From NCBI RefSeq assembly GCF_003443895.1, contig NZ_QQOA01000002.1, forward strand, positions 62,001 through 126,000: a stretch of 64,000 bases of DNA. Direction: 5' to 3'. Position 1 is the stretch's first letter, and each line of letters starts with the position of its first letter. The position numbers and the translations under genes are program-made. This stretch comes from Paraburkholderia phosphatilytica (GTDB lineage: Bacteria > Pseudomonadota > Gammaproteobacteria > Burkholderiales > Burkholderiaceae). Below, piece after piece: positions 35,268 to 45,875 of this stretch. The notes beneath the pieces are model-generated. The model did not search any database. It was not told where the DNA came from and worked only from the letters and a program-made list of their open reading frames with translations.

Positions 35268-36251
35268 TTACGGATACGACACGTAGACGTCGGTCAGCAG
35301 ATCGTCCGCGGTGGGCAGCGGCGCAGCCTTCGCTTTCACGACCGAGTCGTCGATCAGCGCTTTTACCTCGGCGTCGACTGCGCGCAGATCGCTCGTCGTA
35401 AGCACTTCGGCGCGCACCACGCGCTCCTCGAAACGCTTCAGGCAGTCCTTCTCATCGCGCAGCTTCTGCACTTCGCCGGGCGCGCGATAGGTCTGCGCAT
35501 CGCCTTCGAAGTGGCCGAAATAGCGCGACAGCTTCACCTCCACCAGTGTCGGGCCGCCGCCATTGCGGGCCCGCGAAATCGCTTCGCCGACTGCCTCGTG
35601 CACCGCGAAGAAATCGAAGCCGTCGACGATCACGCCCGGCATGCCGAAGCCGTTCGCGCGGTCCGCGATGTTGTCGCTCGCCACCGACCAGGTGGATGAC
35701 GTGGCCTCGGCATAGCCGTTGTTCTCCGCGACGAACACGACCGGCAGCCGCCACACCGACGCGAGGTTCATCGACTCGAATATCACGCCCTGATTCGACG
35801 CGCCGTCGCCGAAGAAGCACACGCCGACGCCGCCCGTCTTCTTCAGCTTCGCCGCGAGCGCCGCGCCGCACACGAGCGGACCGCCCGCGCCGACGATGCC
35901 GTTCGCGCCGAGCATCCCCTTCGACAGATCGGCGATGTGCATCGAGCCGCCCTTGCCGTGGCACACGCCGGTCTTGCGGCCGTAGATCTCGGCCATCATG
36001 CCGTGCACGTCGACGCCCTTCGCGATGCAGTGGCCGTGACCGCGGTGCGTGGTCGCGACGTAATCGGCGTCGTTCAGATGCAGGATCGTGCCGACCGCGG
36101 AGGCCTCTTCGCCCGCATACAGGTGCACGAAACCGGGGATTTCGCCGGTTGCGAATTCGGTATGCAGACGCTCCTCGAACTCGCGTATCGTGCGCATGCG
36201 TCGATACGCTTCGATGAGCGTCTCCTTGCCCAACTGATTCGAAACAGCCAT
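35268..36251 (-). CDS. acoA: Acetoin dehydrogenase E1 alpha subunit
   Basis: This 327-residue alpha subunit holds the TPP-diphosphate motif GDG(x)NN, seen as GDGASNQG through AENN (148-178). It also has the HRGHGH loop (69-74), with histidines that contact the cofactor, and KGGSMHI (100-106). The start at 36251 (MAVSNQLGKE) follows a GGAGACGACC ribosome-binding region; the upstream extension of the frame is unlike any E1 protein. With AcoB it forms the decarboxylase-like E1 of acetoin dehydrogenase. A 76-base gap separates it from acoX, the first gene of the operon. Confidence 0.93.
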   Translation of the reverse strand: MAVSNQLGKETLIEAYRRMRTIREFEERLHTEFATGEIPGFVHLYAGEEASAVGTILHLNDADYVATTHRGHGHCIAKGVDVHGMMAEIYGRKTGVCHGKGGSMHIADLSKGMLGANGIVGAGGPLVCGAALAAKLKKTGGVGVCFFGDGASNQGVIFESMNLASVWRLPVVFVAENNGYAEATSSTWSVASDNIADRANGFGMPGVIVDGFDFFAVHEAVGEAISRARNGGGPTLVEVKLSRYFGHFEGDAQTYRAPGEVQKLRDEKDCLKRFEERVVRAEVLTTSDLRAVDAEVKALIDDSVVKAKAAPLPTADDLLTDVYVSYP

Positions 36252-36327
36252 GGTCGTCTCCTTGATTGGACTGCCGGTTGTGTGTGTTTCGGTGCTGTGC
36301 TTCGTGTCGTGCTGGTGTTGCGGTTGC

Positions 36328-37383
36328 CTACGTGACGCGTGCTGCCGCCTCACGTAATAGCTGTCGGGAAGCGGCAAAGCGCAGCGTGCGCTCCACGTCG
36401 ACCGTCAGCGGTCCCTGCCAGTCGAGCCGGATTTCATAGCGGTCGCCGCGCTCCACTTCGATCTCGCGCTCGCCATCGAACGCGAGCGTGCCGCGTTCGA
36501 ACACGATCGGCATCCACACGTCGGGCTCGAGCCGTTCGCAGCCGGTGAGCGTCACGCGGTCTACACGGCCCGGCGCAATCGGCGCGATCAGCGGCATGCC
36601 GGTTTCGCCGTCGCCGGCAAACGTCATCGACAACCCATGCGACGCGCCACGCTCCACCGGCGCCCATGCGCCGCCGATCGACGACAGGCCGATGCCGTCG
36701 GGCTCCGCGAACGTGAGGAACAGCGCATCGATATCCGACGGCGCGGAGATCGCGCGGGCGCCGACGAAGCGCTGACGGCTCGCGCAGACGTCGACGAGCG
36801 CGATCTCCTCGCGGCCTGCCTGCGAGCCTTCGACGCAGCGCACGACGAGCCGCTTGTTGCGCGTGAGCGCGATGTCGGGCGGCACCGCGCCACGCGCGAC
36901 GAGCGCACCGGCGAGGCCCGCGACGGTCGCCTCGCGCAGATCGGGAAACGCGTTGTTGGTGCCGGTGGACAGCGTGAGCAGCGGAATGCGTCCGCAATGC
37001 GCAGCCACCGCGCGATGCGTGCCGTCGCCGCCCAGCACCGCGATCACGCTCACTTCGGCGCGCTTCATCTGCGCGACGCCGGCATGCGTATCGGCCGCGC
37101 TGTCGGTGATCGGCAGATCGAGGAATTCGACGTCGGGCCAGTGTTCGTGCGCGGCCACCGCGGCGTGGGTCTCCAGCGCGCGCAGCAACAACGCGGCGAC
37201 GCCGGTTTCGTCGCGCAGCGCGAGCACGCGTTCGATGCCGAGCGCGCCAAGTCCTGCGAGCAGTCGCACGACCATGTTGGCTTTTTCCGCCGTCGGGAAT
37301 ACGGATGCATACGTGGTGAGGCGGCGGATGTCGCGACCGGAAGCCGGATTCGCGACCACGCCGACCGTGACGGGCGATGGCAC
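36328..37383 (-). CDS. acoX: AcoX, NAD-kinase-like protein of the acetoin operon
   Basis: AcoX is a conserved protein of unknown function at the head of aco operons in Ralstonia and relatives. The 351-residue chain has the ATP-NAD kinase fold: GVVANPASGRDIRRL near the start, and the GGDGTHR motif followed by STGTNNAFP. The GTG at 37383 was chosen because GGAG lies eight bases upstream and because the sigma-54 promoter places the transcript start near 37448. An in-frame ATG at 37452 would lie upstream of that point. The normal AcoX length, about 350-360, also fits. Its reaction in acetoin metabolism has not been established. Confidence 0.9.
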   Translation of the reverse strand: MPSPVTVGVVANPASGRDIRRLTTYASVFPTAEKANMVVRLLAGLGALGIERVLALRDETGVAALLLRALETHAAVAAHEHWPDVEFLDLPITDSAADTHAGVAQMKRAEVSVIAVLGGDGTHRAVAAHCGRIPLLTLSTGTNNAFPDLREATVAGLAGALVARGAVPPDIALTRNKRLVVRCVEGSQAGREEIALVDVCASRQRFVGARAISAPSDIDALFLTFAEPDGIGLSSIGGAWAPVERGASHGLSMTFAGDGETGMPLIAPIAPGRVDRVTLTGCERLEPDVWMPIVFERGTLAFDGEREIEVERGDRYEIRLDWQGPLTVDVERTLRFAASRQLLREAAARVT

Positions 37384-37458
37384 TGCGTTGTCTCCTGGCC
37401 GCGCATCGACGGCCTGTTCCTGCCGGCGTCGAGCGTGCGCCGGATGGTCCATGCAATC

Positions 37459-37475
37459 TGCAACAGGCGTGCCAA
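37459..37475 (-). promoter_or_regulatory. Sigma-54 (-24/-12) promoter of the aco operon
   Basis: Read on the minus strand the sequence is TTGGCACGCCTGTTGCA, an almost exact match to the sigma-54 consensus with GG and GC correctly 12 bases apart. The predicted transcript start is near 37448, giving a leader of about 65 bases to the acoX GTG. Dependence on sigma-54 agrees with the divergent acoR activator. Confidence 0.9.
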
Positions 37476-37580
37476 TGTGCAGCGACTCCGCGGTGCTTTC
37501 GCTGTGGCGAGAAAAGCCCTGAAAACAAGGGGTTTTGTGAGTGGCGACACGTGCGTCGTGGTCCAGCACGAGCGTTCGTC

Positions 37581-37710
37581 GAGACGGCGTGTCTCAGCTC
37601 TGCCGAGCGTGTCGACGGGCGCACCTTGGCGCAAAGCCCTGCATACAGGCGCTTTCAGGCGTCTCCTGCATTCGTCTCAACGTGCTGAGACGAACGTCTC
37701 AGGCGTCTCA
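37581..37710. promoter_or_regulatory. Cluster of GAGAC/GTCTC inverted repeats, candidate AcoR enhancer
   Basis: Sites seen: GAGAC-N5-GTCTC at 37581-37595; CGTCTCA (37673-37679) paired with TGAGACG (37686-37692); TGAGACGAACGTCTCA (37686-37701), an inverted repeat with two central bases; and a further CGTCTCA at 37704-37710. They lie about 130-260 bases upstream of the predicted aco start, the usual distance for sigma-54 activator binding, and 85-215 bases before acoR. Confidence 0.75.
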
Positions 37711-37793
37711 CGTGCTGCACTGCGGTGTGATCGGCGCGGGCGGATGTGCTACAAGAACTGTCCAGACTGCATTGCGCTTCGCTGGAGTGTCCG

Positions 37794-39776
<1,983 letters not shown>

Positions 39777-39827
39777 CAGCCGCTCAGTTCAGCGTGCTCA
39801 AGCTCACGCGCAAGCTCATTCGCAAGG

Positions 39828-40616
39828 TCACGCCGCCGCCCCGCGCATCGCGCGATACTCGCGGCGCACGATGTCCATCAGCTCTTCGACCGACGTGCTC
39901 GCCGCCTCGCGTTCGTACGTGACGCGGCCGCGCTGCATCAGCATCACGCGGTCGGCGATATCGAGCGTCTGCGCGTAGTTGTGCATGATCATCACGATCG
40001 ACAGGCCGCCCTTCTCCTTCAGCCGCAGCACCAGATCGATGATCAGCGCCGCTTCGCGCGCGCCCATCGCCGCGAGCGGTTCGTCGAGCAGCAGGATCTT
40101 CGCGTTCGAGTTCACCGCGCGTGCCACCGCGATCGCCTGTCGTTGACCGCCCGACAGCCGCTCCACGGGAAGATCGACCGACGGCACGTGCACGCCGATT
40201 TCCTCCAGACATTCGGCGGCCCGCGCGCGCATCGCGCGATGGTTCAGGAACCTGAACGGACCGCCATGCACGATCTCGCGGTTCAGGAACATGTTGTGAT
40301 AGATCGACAACGAGTTCGCGAGCGCAAGATCCTGATACACGCATTCGATGCCGAGCGCGCGCGCATGATCGACTGAACGCAGCAGCGTCTCTTCGCCGTG
40401 AATGAACAACTGTCCGGTGGTCTGCTGCTGAAAGCCCGTCAATATCTTGATCAGCGTCGACTTGCCCGCGCCGTTGTCGCCGAGCACGCCGAGAATCTCG
40501 CCGGGCTTGAGCGTGAGGCTCACGCCGTCGAGCGCCGTCACCGCGCCGAAGCGCTTCACGATATTGTCGGCGCGCAATGCGAGCGGCGTGTTCACTGCCG
40601 GAGTGTCCGCCATCAT
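39828..40616 (-). CDS. Sugar ABC importer ATPase, single-domain form
   Basis: This 262-residue ATPase energises the second ribose-type importer. It has Walker A GDNGAGKST, Q-loop VYQDLALA, signature LSGGQRQ and Walker B ILLLDEPLAAMG with the switch histidine in MIMHNY. Unlike the roughly 500-residue tandem ATPases of the other two importers in the window, it holds only one domain and so must work as a homodimer, as in the FrcA-type fructose system. It starts inside the permease stop (ATGATG). The assigned start gives MMADTP; the next codon is an equally possible ATG. Confidence 0.92.
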   Translation of the reverse strand: MMADTPAVNTPLALRADNIVKRFGAVTALDGVSLTLKPGEILGVLGDNGAGKSTLIKILTGFQQQTTGQLFIHGEETLLRSVDHARALGIECVYQDLALANSLSIYHNMFLNREIVHGGPFRFLNHRAMRARAAECLEEIGVHVPSVDLPVERLSGGQRQAIAVARAVNSNAKILLLDEPLAAMGAREAALIIDLVLRLKEKGGLSIVMIMHNYAQTLDIADRVMLMQRGRVTYEREAASTSVEELMDIVRREYRAMRGAAA

Positions 40617-41626
40617 CGCGCTCCCTTGCGCGACAGCCGCACCGAATGAATGTTGAAGATCATCGCGGCGAGAATTGCGGCGCCAAGAATCATGTTGAAC
40701 GTGAACGCGTTGATGCCGATCAGCGTGAAGCCGTCGTTCAGGATACCGAGCACCGCCGCGCCGATCAGCCCGCCGATCATCGTGCCGGAGCCGCCCGCGA
40801 GCGGCGTGCCGCCGATCACCGCTGCCGCGACCGCGAGGAACATGATCTGGTTGCCGCCCGCCTGCGGGTCCACCGACGTGATGCGGAAGCCTTCCAGGAT
40901 GCCGGTGAGCCCCGCGAAAAACGCCGCGAGCACGAAGTTGCCGAGCGCGAGGCGCTTCACGTGAATACCGGCTTCGCTCGCGCCCAGCTGGTTCGCGCCG
41001 GCCGCGATGGTATGCAGACCCCAGCGCGTATGCCTCAGCAACGCATGCATGATCACGACGATCACGCCACACCAGATGATCTCGCTATAGCCCCAGCCGC
41101 CCATGAACGCGGCGAAGCCTGCGTCGCCCGGCGGCGACACCGGTGTGCCGCGCGAGATCGTCAGCGTGAAGCCGTTCACGAAGAACAGCGTGCCGAGCGT
41201 CGTCACGAACGAAGGAATGCGCAGGTACACCGTCACGGCGCCGTTGATGAGGCCGACGAACGCCGCCGCGGCCAGCCCCGCGATCAGCGCGAGCCACGCG
41301 GGCGCGCCGGCATCATGCGCGAAATACATGATGAACGGCGCGAACGCGAACACCATACCCGCCGACAGATCGATCTCGCCGCCGATCATCAGCATGATCT
41401 CGCCGAACGCGATGATCGCGACCGGCGCGATGAACTGCGACAGGTTTTCGAGGCTCGCGCTCGTCAGCAGGAAATCGTGATTCGCGGTTTCGAAGTACGC
41501 GCACAGGATCAGCGCGACGACGAGAATGCGGATCTCGGCGCCGCGCTCCAGCAAACCCGACCACACGCTCGAGCGTGTGGCGGGCCGGGTTTCCGCCTTT
41601 GCGGCGGTCTTGGTCTGGTCACTCAC
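40613..41626 (-). CDS. Sugar ABC importer permease (second system)
   Basis: This 337-residue RbsC-type inner-membrane permease has hydrophobic helices throughout. It carries the family segments GGEIDLSAGMVFAFAPFIMY, GLINGAVTVYLRIPSFVTTLG and GASEAGIHVKRL, and ends in a basic tail (SVRLSRKGAR). It starts with GTG at 41626, eight bases after the binding-protein stop, and overlaps the ATPase gene downstream. The order binding protein-permease-half ATPase is characteristic of FrcBCA-like systems. The sugar is unknown; a GntR/FCD regulator lies upstream. Confidence 0.9.
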   Translation of the reverse strand: MSDQTKTAAKAETRPATRSSVWSGLLERGAEIRILVVALILCAYFETANHDFLLTSASLENLSQFIAPVAIIAFGEIMLMIGGEIDLSAGMVFAFAPFIMYFAHDAGAPAWLALIAGLAAAAFVGLINGAVTVYLRIPSFVTTLGTLFFVNGFTLTISRGTPVSPPGDAGFAAFMGGWGYSEIIWCGVIVVIMHALLRHTRWGLHTIAAGANQLGASEAGIHVKRLALGNFVLAAFFAGLTGILEGFRITSVDPQAGGNQIMFLAVAAAVIGGTPLAGGSGTMIGGLIGAAVLGILNDGFTLIGINAFTFNMILGAAILAAMIFNIHSVRLSRKGAR

Positions 41627-41634
41627 TTATTTCA

Positions 41635-42750
41635 TCAACCCTTGATCGGTCCGGAGCGAGGTACGATCTGCGCCTTCGTCGACTTGCCTTCATAGCGCGT
41701 CTCGGTGTTCAGATACGGATCCACCGAATCCTTCGTGACGAACTTCAGACCCGAGTTGACGTCAGCCGGTCCGACGAGACCGCCCGAGGCCAGATAGGTG
41801 AACGCTTCGACGACGGTGTAGAAGCCCTGCACGTACGGCTGCTGGTCGATCGTGAAATCGAGCACACCTTCGTGGATCAGTTCCACCGTGCGCGGCAGCA
41901 GGTCGAAGCCGCCGCCATGCACGCCCTTGCTCTGCAGGTTGTTTTCCTTCATCACCTGCGCGACGCCCTGGGTGCTGCCCGCGTCGACCGCGAACATGCC
42001 CTTCAGGTCCTGGTGGCCGAGATAGAACGACTTGATCTTCGACAGTTCCTCGTTGACGGTAGCGCCCGTCGCGATGGTCTGGATCTCGATCTTCTTGCCG
42101 GACTTCTTGATCGCGTCGCTCGCGCCATCCAGACGCGGCTGGATGTTCAGCTGGCCGGGCGTTGCGATGAAGAGCGCGACGAGACCGCTGTCGATCAGGT
42201 TCGCGATCCGCTCGCCCATCTGGTAGCCCGACAGGTACAGGTCCTGGCCGATGTAGGCGAGACGCGGATTGGTGCTGCCGCGCGGCGCGTCCGCGTTGTA
42301 CGCGAACACCGGAATGCCGGCGTCGAGCGCCTTGCGGATCGGCGCATCGAACGCCTTCGGATCGACGATCGGCACGGCGATCGCGTCGGCCTTCGCGGCG
42401 ATCGCGGCGTTCATTGCGTTGACCATCTCGCCGACGTCGGCGTTGGCCGAGCCGGTCCATTGATAGTCCATGCCGAGCAGCGACGTCGCGTCCTGAATGC
42501 CGTACTGGGTCGGCACGAAGAACGGGTTCGTCGTCACGTGGTTGACGAACACGATCTTCCAGCGCTTGTGATTCGGAAATGCCGCGCCTTCGGCGGCAAA
42601 CGCGGGCGTGGCCGCCGCGCCGCCGAGCAGCGCCATCGCGGTCGCGAGTCCCGCGCCTTGCAGCAGACCGCGTCGCGTGGCCTGCCTGTCGTTGAGTTCG
42701 GTCTCCCGCGCGCCGCCCTGGGTCACGTCGTCGTCCCGCTGTTGCGTCAT
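41635..42750 (-). CDS. Sugar ABC importer periplasmic binding protein (second system)
   Basis: This 371-residue type I periplasmic-binding protein has a long polar N-terminus and a twin-arginine signal (TRRGLLQGAGLATAMALLGG), suggesting Tat export. The mature fold shows IVFVNHVTTNPFFVPTQYG, DAIAVPIVDPKAF, AYIGQDLYLSGYQMGERIA and GGGFDLLPRTVELI. It is the first gene of the importer operon, with a GGGAGA ribosome-binding site before the ATG. An 860-base AT-richer gap with several palindromes precedes it and likely holds the promoter. Relatives bind monosaccharides, polyols or rhizopine-like compounds; the ligand cannot be set from sequence alone. Confidence 0.9.
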   Translation of the reverse strand: MTQQRDDDVTQGGARETELNDRQATRRGLLQGAGLATAMALLGGAAATPAFAAEGAAFPNHKRWKIVFVNHVTTNPFFVPTQYGIQDATSLLGMDYQWTGSANADVGEMVNAMNAAIAAKADAIAVPIVDPKAFDAPIRKALDAGIPVFAYNADAPRGSTNPRLAYIGQDLYLSGYQMGERIANLIDSGLVALFIATPGQLNIQPRLDGASDAIKKSGKKIEIQTIATGATVNEELSKIKSFYLGHQDLKGMFAVDAGSTQGVAQVMKENNLQSKGVHGGGFDLLPRTVELIHEGVLDFTIDQQPYVQGFYTVVEAFTYLASGGLVGPADVNSGLKFVTKDSVDPYLNTETRYEGKSTKAQIVPRSGPIKG

Positions 42751-42951
42751 CTCTATCTCCCGTCTTCTCAGTGGTCTTTCAGTTGTCGCAGTGATGTATG
42801 GCGAACTACTGCATTGACTACGGATGACGACCCTGGCGAACGTATCGCAACGGCGCCGGGCCGGGCATCAGGTCCCCTCGAAACCTGTGCGCAGAACAGG
42901 CTACGCGCACCCTTGACGACCTCGCTGAAAATCCTATATCACGCCCCAAGG

Positions 42952-42963
42952 TCGATTAATCGA
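42952..42963. promoter_or_regulatory. Perfect 12-bp palindrome, candidate operator
   Basis: TCGATTAATCGA lies about 200 bases upstream of the importer start, with the imperfect palindrome TTAACTAGTCAA ten bases beyond it. Both are plausible targets for the GntR/FCD regulator encoded upstream. Confidence 0.45.
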
Positions 42964-43369
42964 TGTATACCCTTAACTAGTCAAACTATTGAATGCTTTT
43001 TCCATGACAATGCGAGCCCACGCGAATGATGCGGCGCATCGCGAATATATCGTGAAGTGATCCATGCGGACGCAACGGGCTCGAGCGACGTCGGCACGTG
43101 CCAATGCTCACTATCTGGGTTGGGTTCGTCATGCGATTCGGGATGCCTGCTTCGGCATCGATCTCACGCTGCGCGCGCAAGCTTTCGAAAGGCTGAGCGC
43201 CTTGTTCGACCGACGTCGAATGCAATTTTCAACGAGACGCGCGCTCGCTTGAAGCGATTGCGCTGCACCAACCGCACATGCTGTGCGCAGGCGATCAACG
43301 CAGCCGCGTCTGAGCGAGCGGAATGGTGCTTCGGACGTCGATGAACGCTATGCCGCGCTGATCATGCAG

Positions 43370-43393
43370 GCTTGATCGCGAGCGCGATCAAGC
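43370..43393. repeat. 24-base inverted repeat (11-bp arms)
   Basis: GCTTGATCGCG and CGCGATCAAGC are separated by AG. No T run follows on either strand, so it is not a typical terminator, though it lies 220 bases downstream of the GntR gene stop. It could be a protein-binding site. Confidence 0.5.
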
Positions 43394-43613
43394 ATCTGAA
43401 TCACCCTGCATTTTTCGCCAAAATAGTCTTACTTTTAACCAATCCGTGGGACGGCGCGCAACGCGCTTGCCGAACTCTGCGCGATGGGGCGATGCGAACC
43501 CGAGCCGAGCACGCGGGCGGGTTCGTCGCATCGGACGGAGGCCTCGCAGGGAAACGAAAAGTCAGTGCACATCGGCGCGTTCTGTCGGCCGGCGCAGAAC
43601 ACAACGCGAACGG

Positions 43614-44342
43614 TCAGGCCGGATAATGCGAGCCGACTTCGAGCACGTTCTCGGCATCGGCGCGTGCGTTTTCGAGCTGCACGAGACTCGCGTGACGCGC
43701 GCCGAGCGGATCGCGGCTCTGGATCGCGGTGAGGATCGCCTTGTGCCGCGGCAACGACAGCGCGTGCGTGTCGGGGTGGCGGCTCGTCAGCTTGATCGAC
43801 TCCGACAATGCGAGCGACAGCATGTTGCCGATGTACGCGAGCATGTCGTTATGGGTGGCGGCCATGATCGCGCGGTGGAACTCGAGGTCGGGCTCGAGCA
43901 GCCCGGCCGCGGTGTCGGCCGATTCCATGCGGTTGTATGCGGATGCGATCAGGTCGAGATCGTCGGCGGTGGCCGCGCTTGCCGCGAGCGCTGCGGCGGC
44001 GGGTTCGATGATGCGGCGCACCGTCATCAGCGAATTGAAGAACTCGCCTTCGGGGATGGTGCTGAGTGTCCAGAACAGCACGTCGGGATCGAGCATGTGC
44101 CATTGCGCGCGCGGCTTCACGACGCTGCCCACACGCGGCTTCGAGATCACGAGTCCCTTCGCGACCAGCACCCGCGTCGCCTCGCGCAGCACCGGACGAC
44201 TCACGCCGTAGCGCTCGCACAGCTCCGCTTCGGCGGGCAGACGCTGGCCGGGCTGAACGCGGCCGCTGACGATGTCCATGCCGAGCTCCTGCACGATGCG
44301 GCCATGCAGGCTTTTGCGTTGCGGTAGATGACGATAGTCCAT
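43614..44342 (-). CDS. GntR-family (FadR/FCD) transcriptional regulator
   Basis: This 242-residue regulator has an N-terminal winged helix (SLHGRIVQELGMDIVSGRVQPGQRLPAEAELCERYGVSRPVLREA, about residues 10-55). A helical FCD ligand domain follows, with metal-binding residues visible in LEFHRAIMAATHN and in the histidines of LPRHKAI and RHASLV. FCD regulators sense small organic acids or sugar acids. The ATG at 44342 is used because family members start near this point; a longer frame begins at 44375, and neither has a clear ribosome-binding site. It reads in the same direction as the second importer and is its likely regulator. Confidence 0.88.
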   Translation of the reverse strand: MDYRHLPQRKSLHGRIVQELGMDIVSGRVQPGQRLPAEAELCERYGVSRPVLREATRVLVAKGLVISKPRVGSVVKPRAQWHMLDPDVLFWTLSTIPEGEFFNSLMTVRRIIEPAAAALAASAATADDLDLIASAYNRMESADTAAGLLEPDLEFHRAIMAATHNDMLAYIGNMLSLALSESIKLTSRHPDTHALSLPRHKAILTAIQSRDPLGARHASLVQLENARADAENVLEVGSHYPA

Positions 44343-44479
44343 TGGGGGGAAAGGTTCGTGCCGTGCTTCAAGCATAGCACGCGGAATTTGGCCCCAAGCT
44401 GACTAAGATTGGGGGCTTGACGATCGTCACGTTAAGCGGCGCTACGTGCTCAAAGCGCTCAAAGTGTGCGTGACGCCCT

Positions 44480-45709
44480 TCACTCGCGTCCGAGCGAACG
44501 CGTACGCACCAGCTCCGGAAAGAGCCGCATCCACAGCAGCGCGACGCCGATCGTCGCGAAGCCGCCCACCAGCACCGCGGCCTTCGCACCCCACCACCCC
44601 GCGGTGATCCCCGATTCGAACTCGCCGAGCTGGTTTGAGGTCCCGATGAAGAGCGCGTTGACCGCGCTGACGCGGCCGAGCATCGCGTCCGGCGTGCGCA
44701 GCTGCACGAGCGACAGCCGCACGACGACGCTGATCACGTCGGATGCGCCGAGCACTGCGAGCGCAACGAGCGACACCATGAAATGACCGGACAGCCCGAA
44801 TACGATGGTCGCGATGCCGAACACGATCACGCCGCCGAACATCGCGATGCCGGGACGGCGGCGCAGCGGGAAATGCGCGAACCAGATCGAACCGAGCAGT
44901 GCGCCGACGGCGGGCGCGGAGCGCAGCAGGCCGAGGCCCCACGGTCCGGTGTGAAGAAAGTCGCGCGCGAAGATCGGCAGCAGCGCGGTCGCACCGCCGA
45001 ACAGCACCGCGAACAGATCGAGCGACAGCGCGCCGAGAATCGCGGGTTCGCGGCGGATGAACGCGATGCCCGAGAACACCGATTCGAGCGTGACCGGCGC
45101 GCGTGCCGGCGGCTTCGTGCGCAGCGGAATCGCGACCATCAGCATCGCAGCGAGCGCGAACGACAGCACGCAGACCGCATACACCGCCGACGGCCCGACG
45201 CCGTACAGGAAGCCGCCGCATGCCGGTCCGAGAATCTGCGCGGCCTGGTTGGCCGAGGTCGACACGGCGGTCGCGCGCGGCAGCTCGCCGCGCGGCACGA
45301 CGCCCGGCAACAGCGACGACACCGACGGCGATTCGAACGCGCGGGCGGCGCCGACCGCTGCGGCCAGCGCGTAGATCGCGGACGCCGTCAACCAGCCGCC
45401 GAGCGTGCCGGCAAGGAAGATCGCTGCCGCGAGTGCTTCGAGCCCCTGGCAGATCGCGGCGATCCGCCGGCGGTCGTAACGGTCCGCGACATGACCGACG
45501 ACGAGCGTCAGCACGAACATCGGCAGGAACTGCGCGAGCCCGACGAGCCCGAGCGCGAACGCGCTATGCGTGAGCCCATAGATGTGCCAGCCGATCGCGA
45601 CGGCGAGCATCTGGAACGACACGGACGACAGCACGCGGCTGCCCCAGAAGCGCTGGAACGCGGGATAACGGATCAGACTGCTGGAGACGTCGGCGCTTGG
45701 GCTGGTCAT
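44480..45709 (-). CDS. MFS transporter (EntS/DHA3-like exporter)
   Basis: This 409-residue protein has about 12 transmembrane helices. The MFS loop after helix 2 is GHVADRYDRRRIAA and the central loop ends with IPLRTKPPARAP. The segments FLYGVGPSAVYAV and GTSNQLGEFESGITAGW are typical of the EntS/DHA3-type exporter group, which includes siderophore and drug exporters. The start at 45709 (MTSPSAD) was chosen over one 17 codons upstream because the extra residues are polar and variable. It is a monocistronic gene divergent from the aldo/keto reductase. The substrate is unknown. Confidence 0.85.
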   Translation of the reverse strand: MTSPSADVSSSLIRYPAFQRFWGSRVLSSVSFQMLAVAIGWHIYGLTHSAFALGLVGLAQFLPMFVLTLVVGHVADRYDRRRIAAICQGLEALAAAIFLAGTLGGWLTASAIYALAAAVGAARAFESPSVSSLLPGVVPRGELPRATAVSTSANQAAQILGPACGGFLYGVGPSAVYAVCVLSFALAAMLMVAIPLRTKPPARAPVTLESVFSGIAFIRREPAILGALSLDLFAVLFGGATALLPIFARDFLHTGPWGLGLLRSAPAVGALLGSIWFAHFPLRRRPGIAMFGGVIVFGIATIVFGLSGHFMVSLVALAVLGASDVISVVVRLSLVQLRTPDAMLGRVSAVNALFIGTSNQLGEFESGITAGWWGAKAAVLVGGFATIGVALLWMRLFPELVRTRSLGRE

Positions 45710-45875
45710 GAGTGGTTGTTGTGGTCGATCGAACTGCGCGAACCGCGATGCGCCGGTCATGCCGGCGCGAGAACCCGCAAGTGTAGAGCATGCGGCGGGC
45801 GTCCTGCTCGCGGCGTCATGAAGAGAAATCGCTTATCGTGCGCACAACGACTGGGCGATCCGGCGGAGCGACGCA

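Larger units (their letters stand above)
42751..43613. other. Long non-coding control region upstream of the second importer
   Basis: These 863 bases contain no convincing gene. They hold a perfect palindrome TCGATTAATCGA (42952-42963), an imperfect one TTAACTAGTCAA (42973-42984), AT-rich tracts near 42965-43010 and 43410-43445, and a 24-base inverted repeat (43370-43393). Small frames at 43057-43344 lack ribosome-binding sites and family features. The region probably carries the importer promoter and regulator sites. Confidence 0.55.

Noticed and set aside
37384..37569. Upstream starts for acoX, including an ATG at 37452
   Set aside because: They lie upstream of or within the sigma-54 promoter, so they would not be on the transcript.
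43057..43344. 95-codon open frame in the long gap
   Set aside because: No ribosome-binding site, no family features, irregular codon use.
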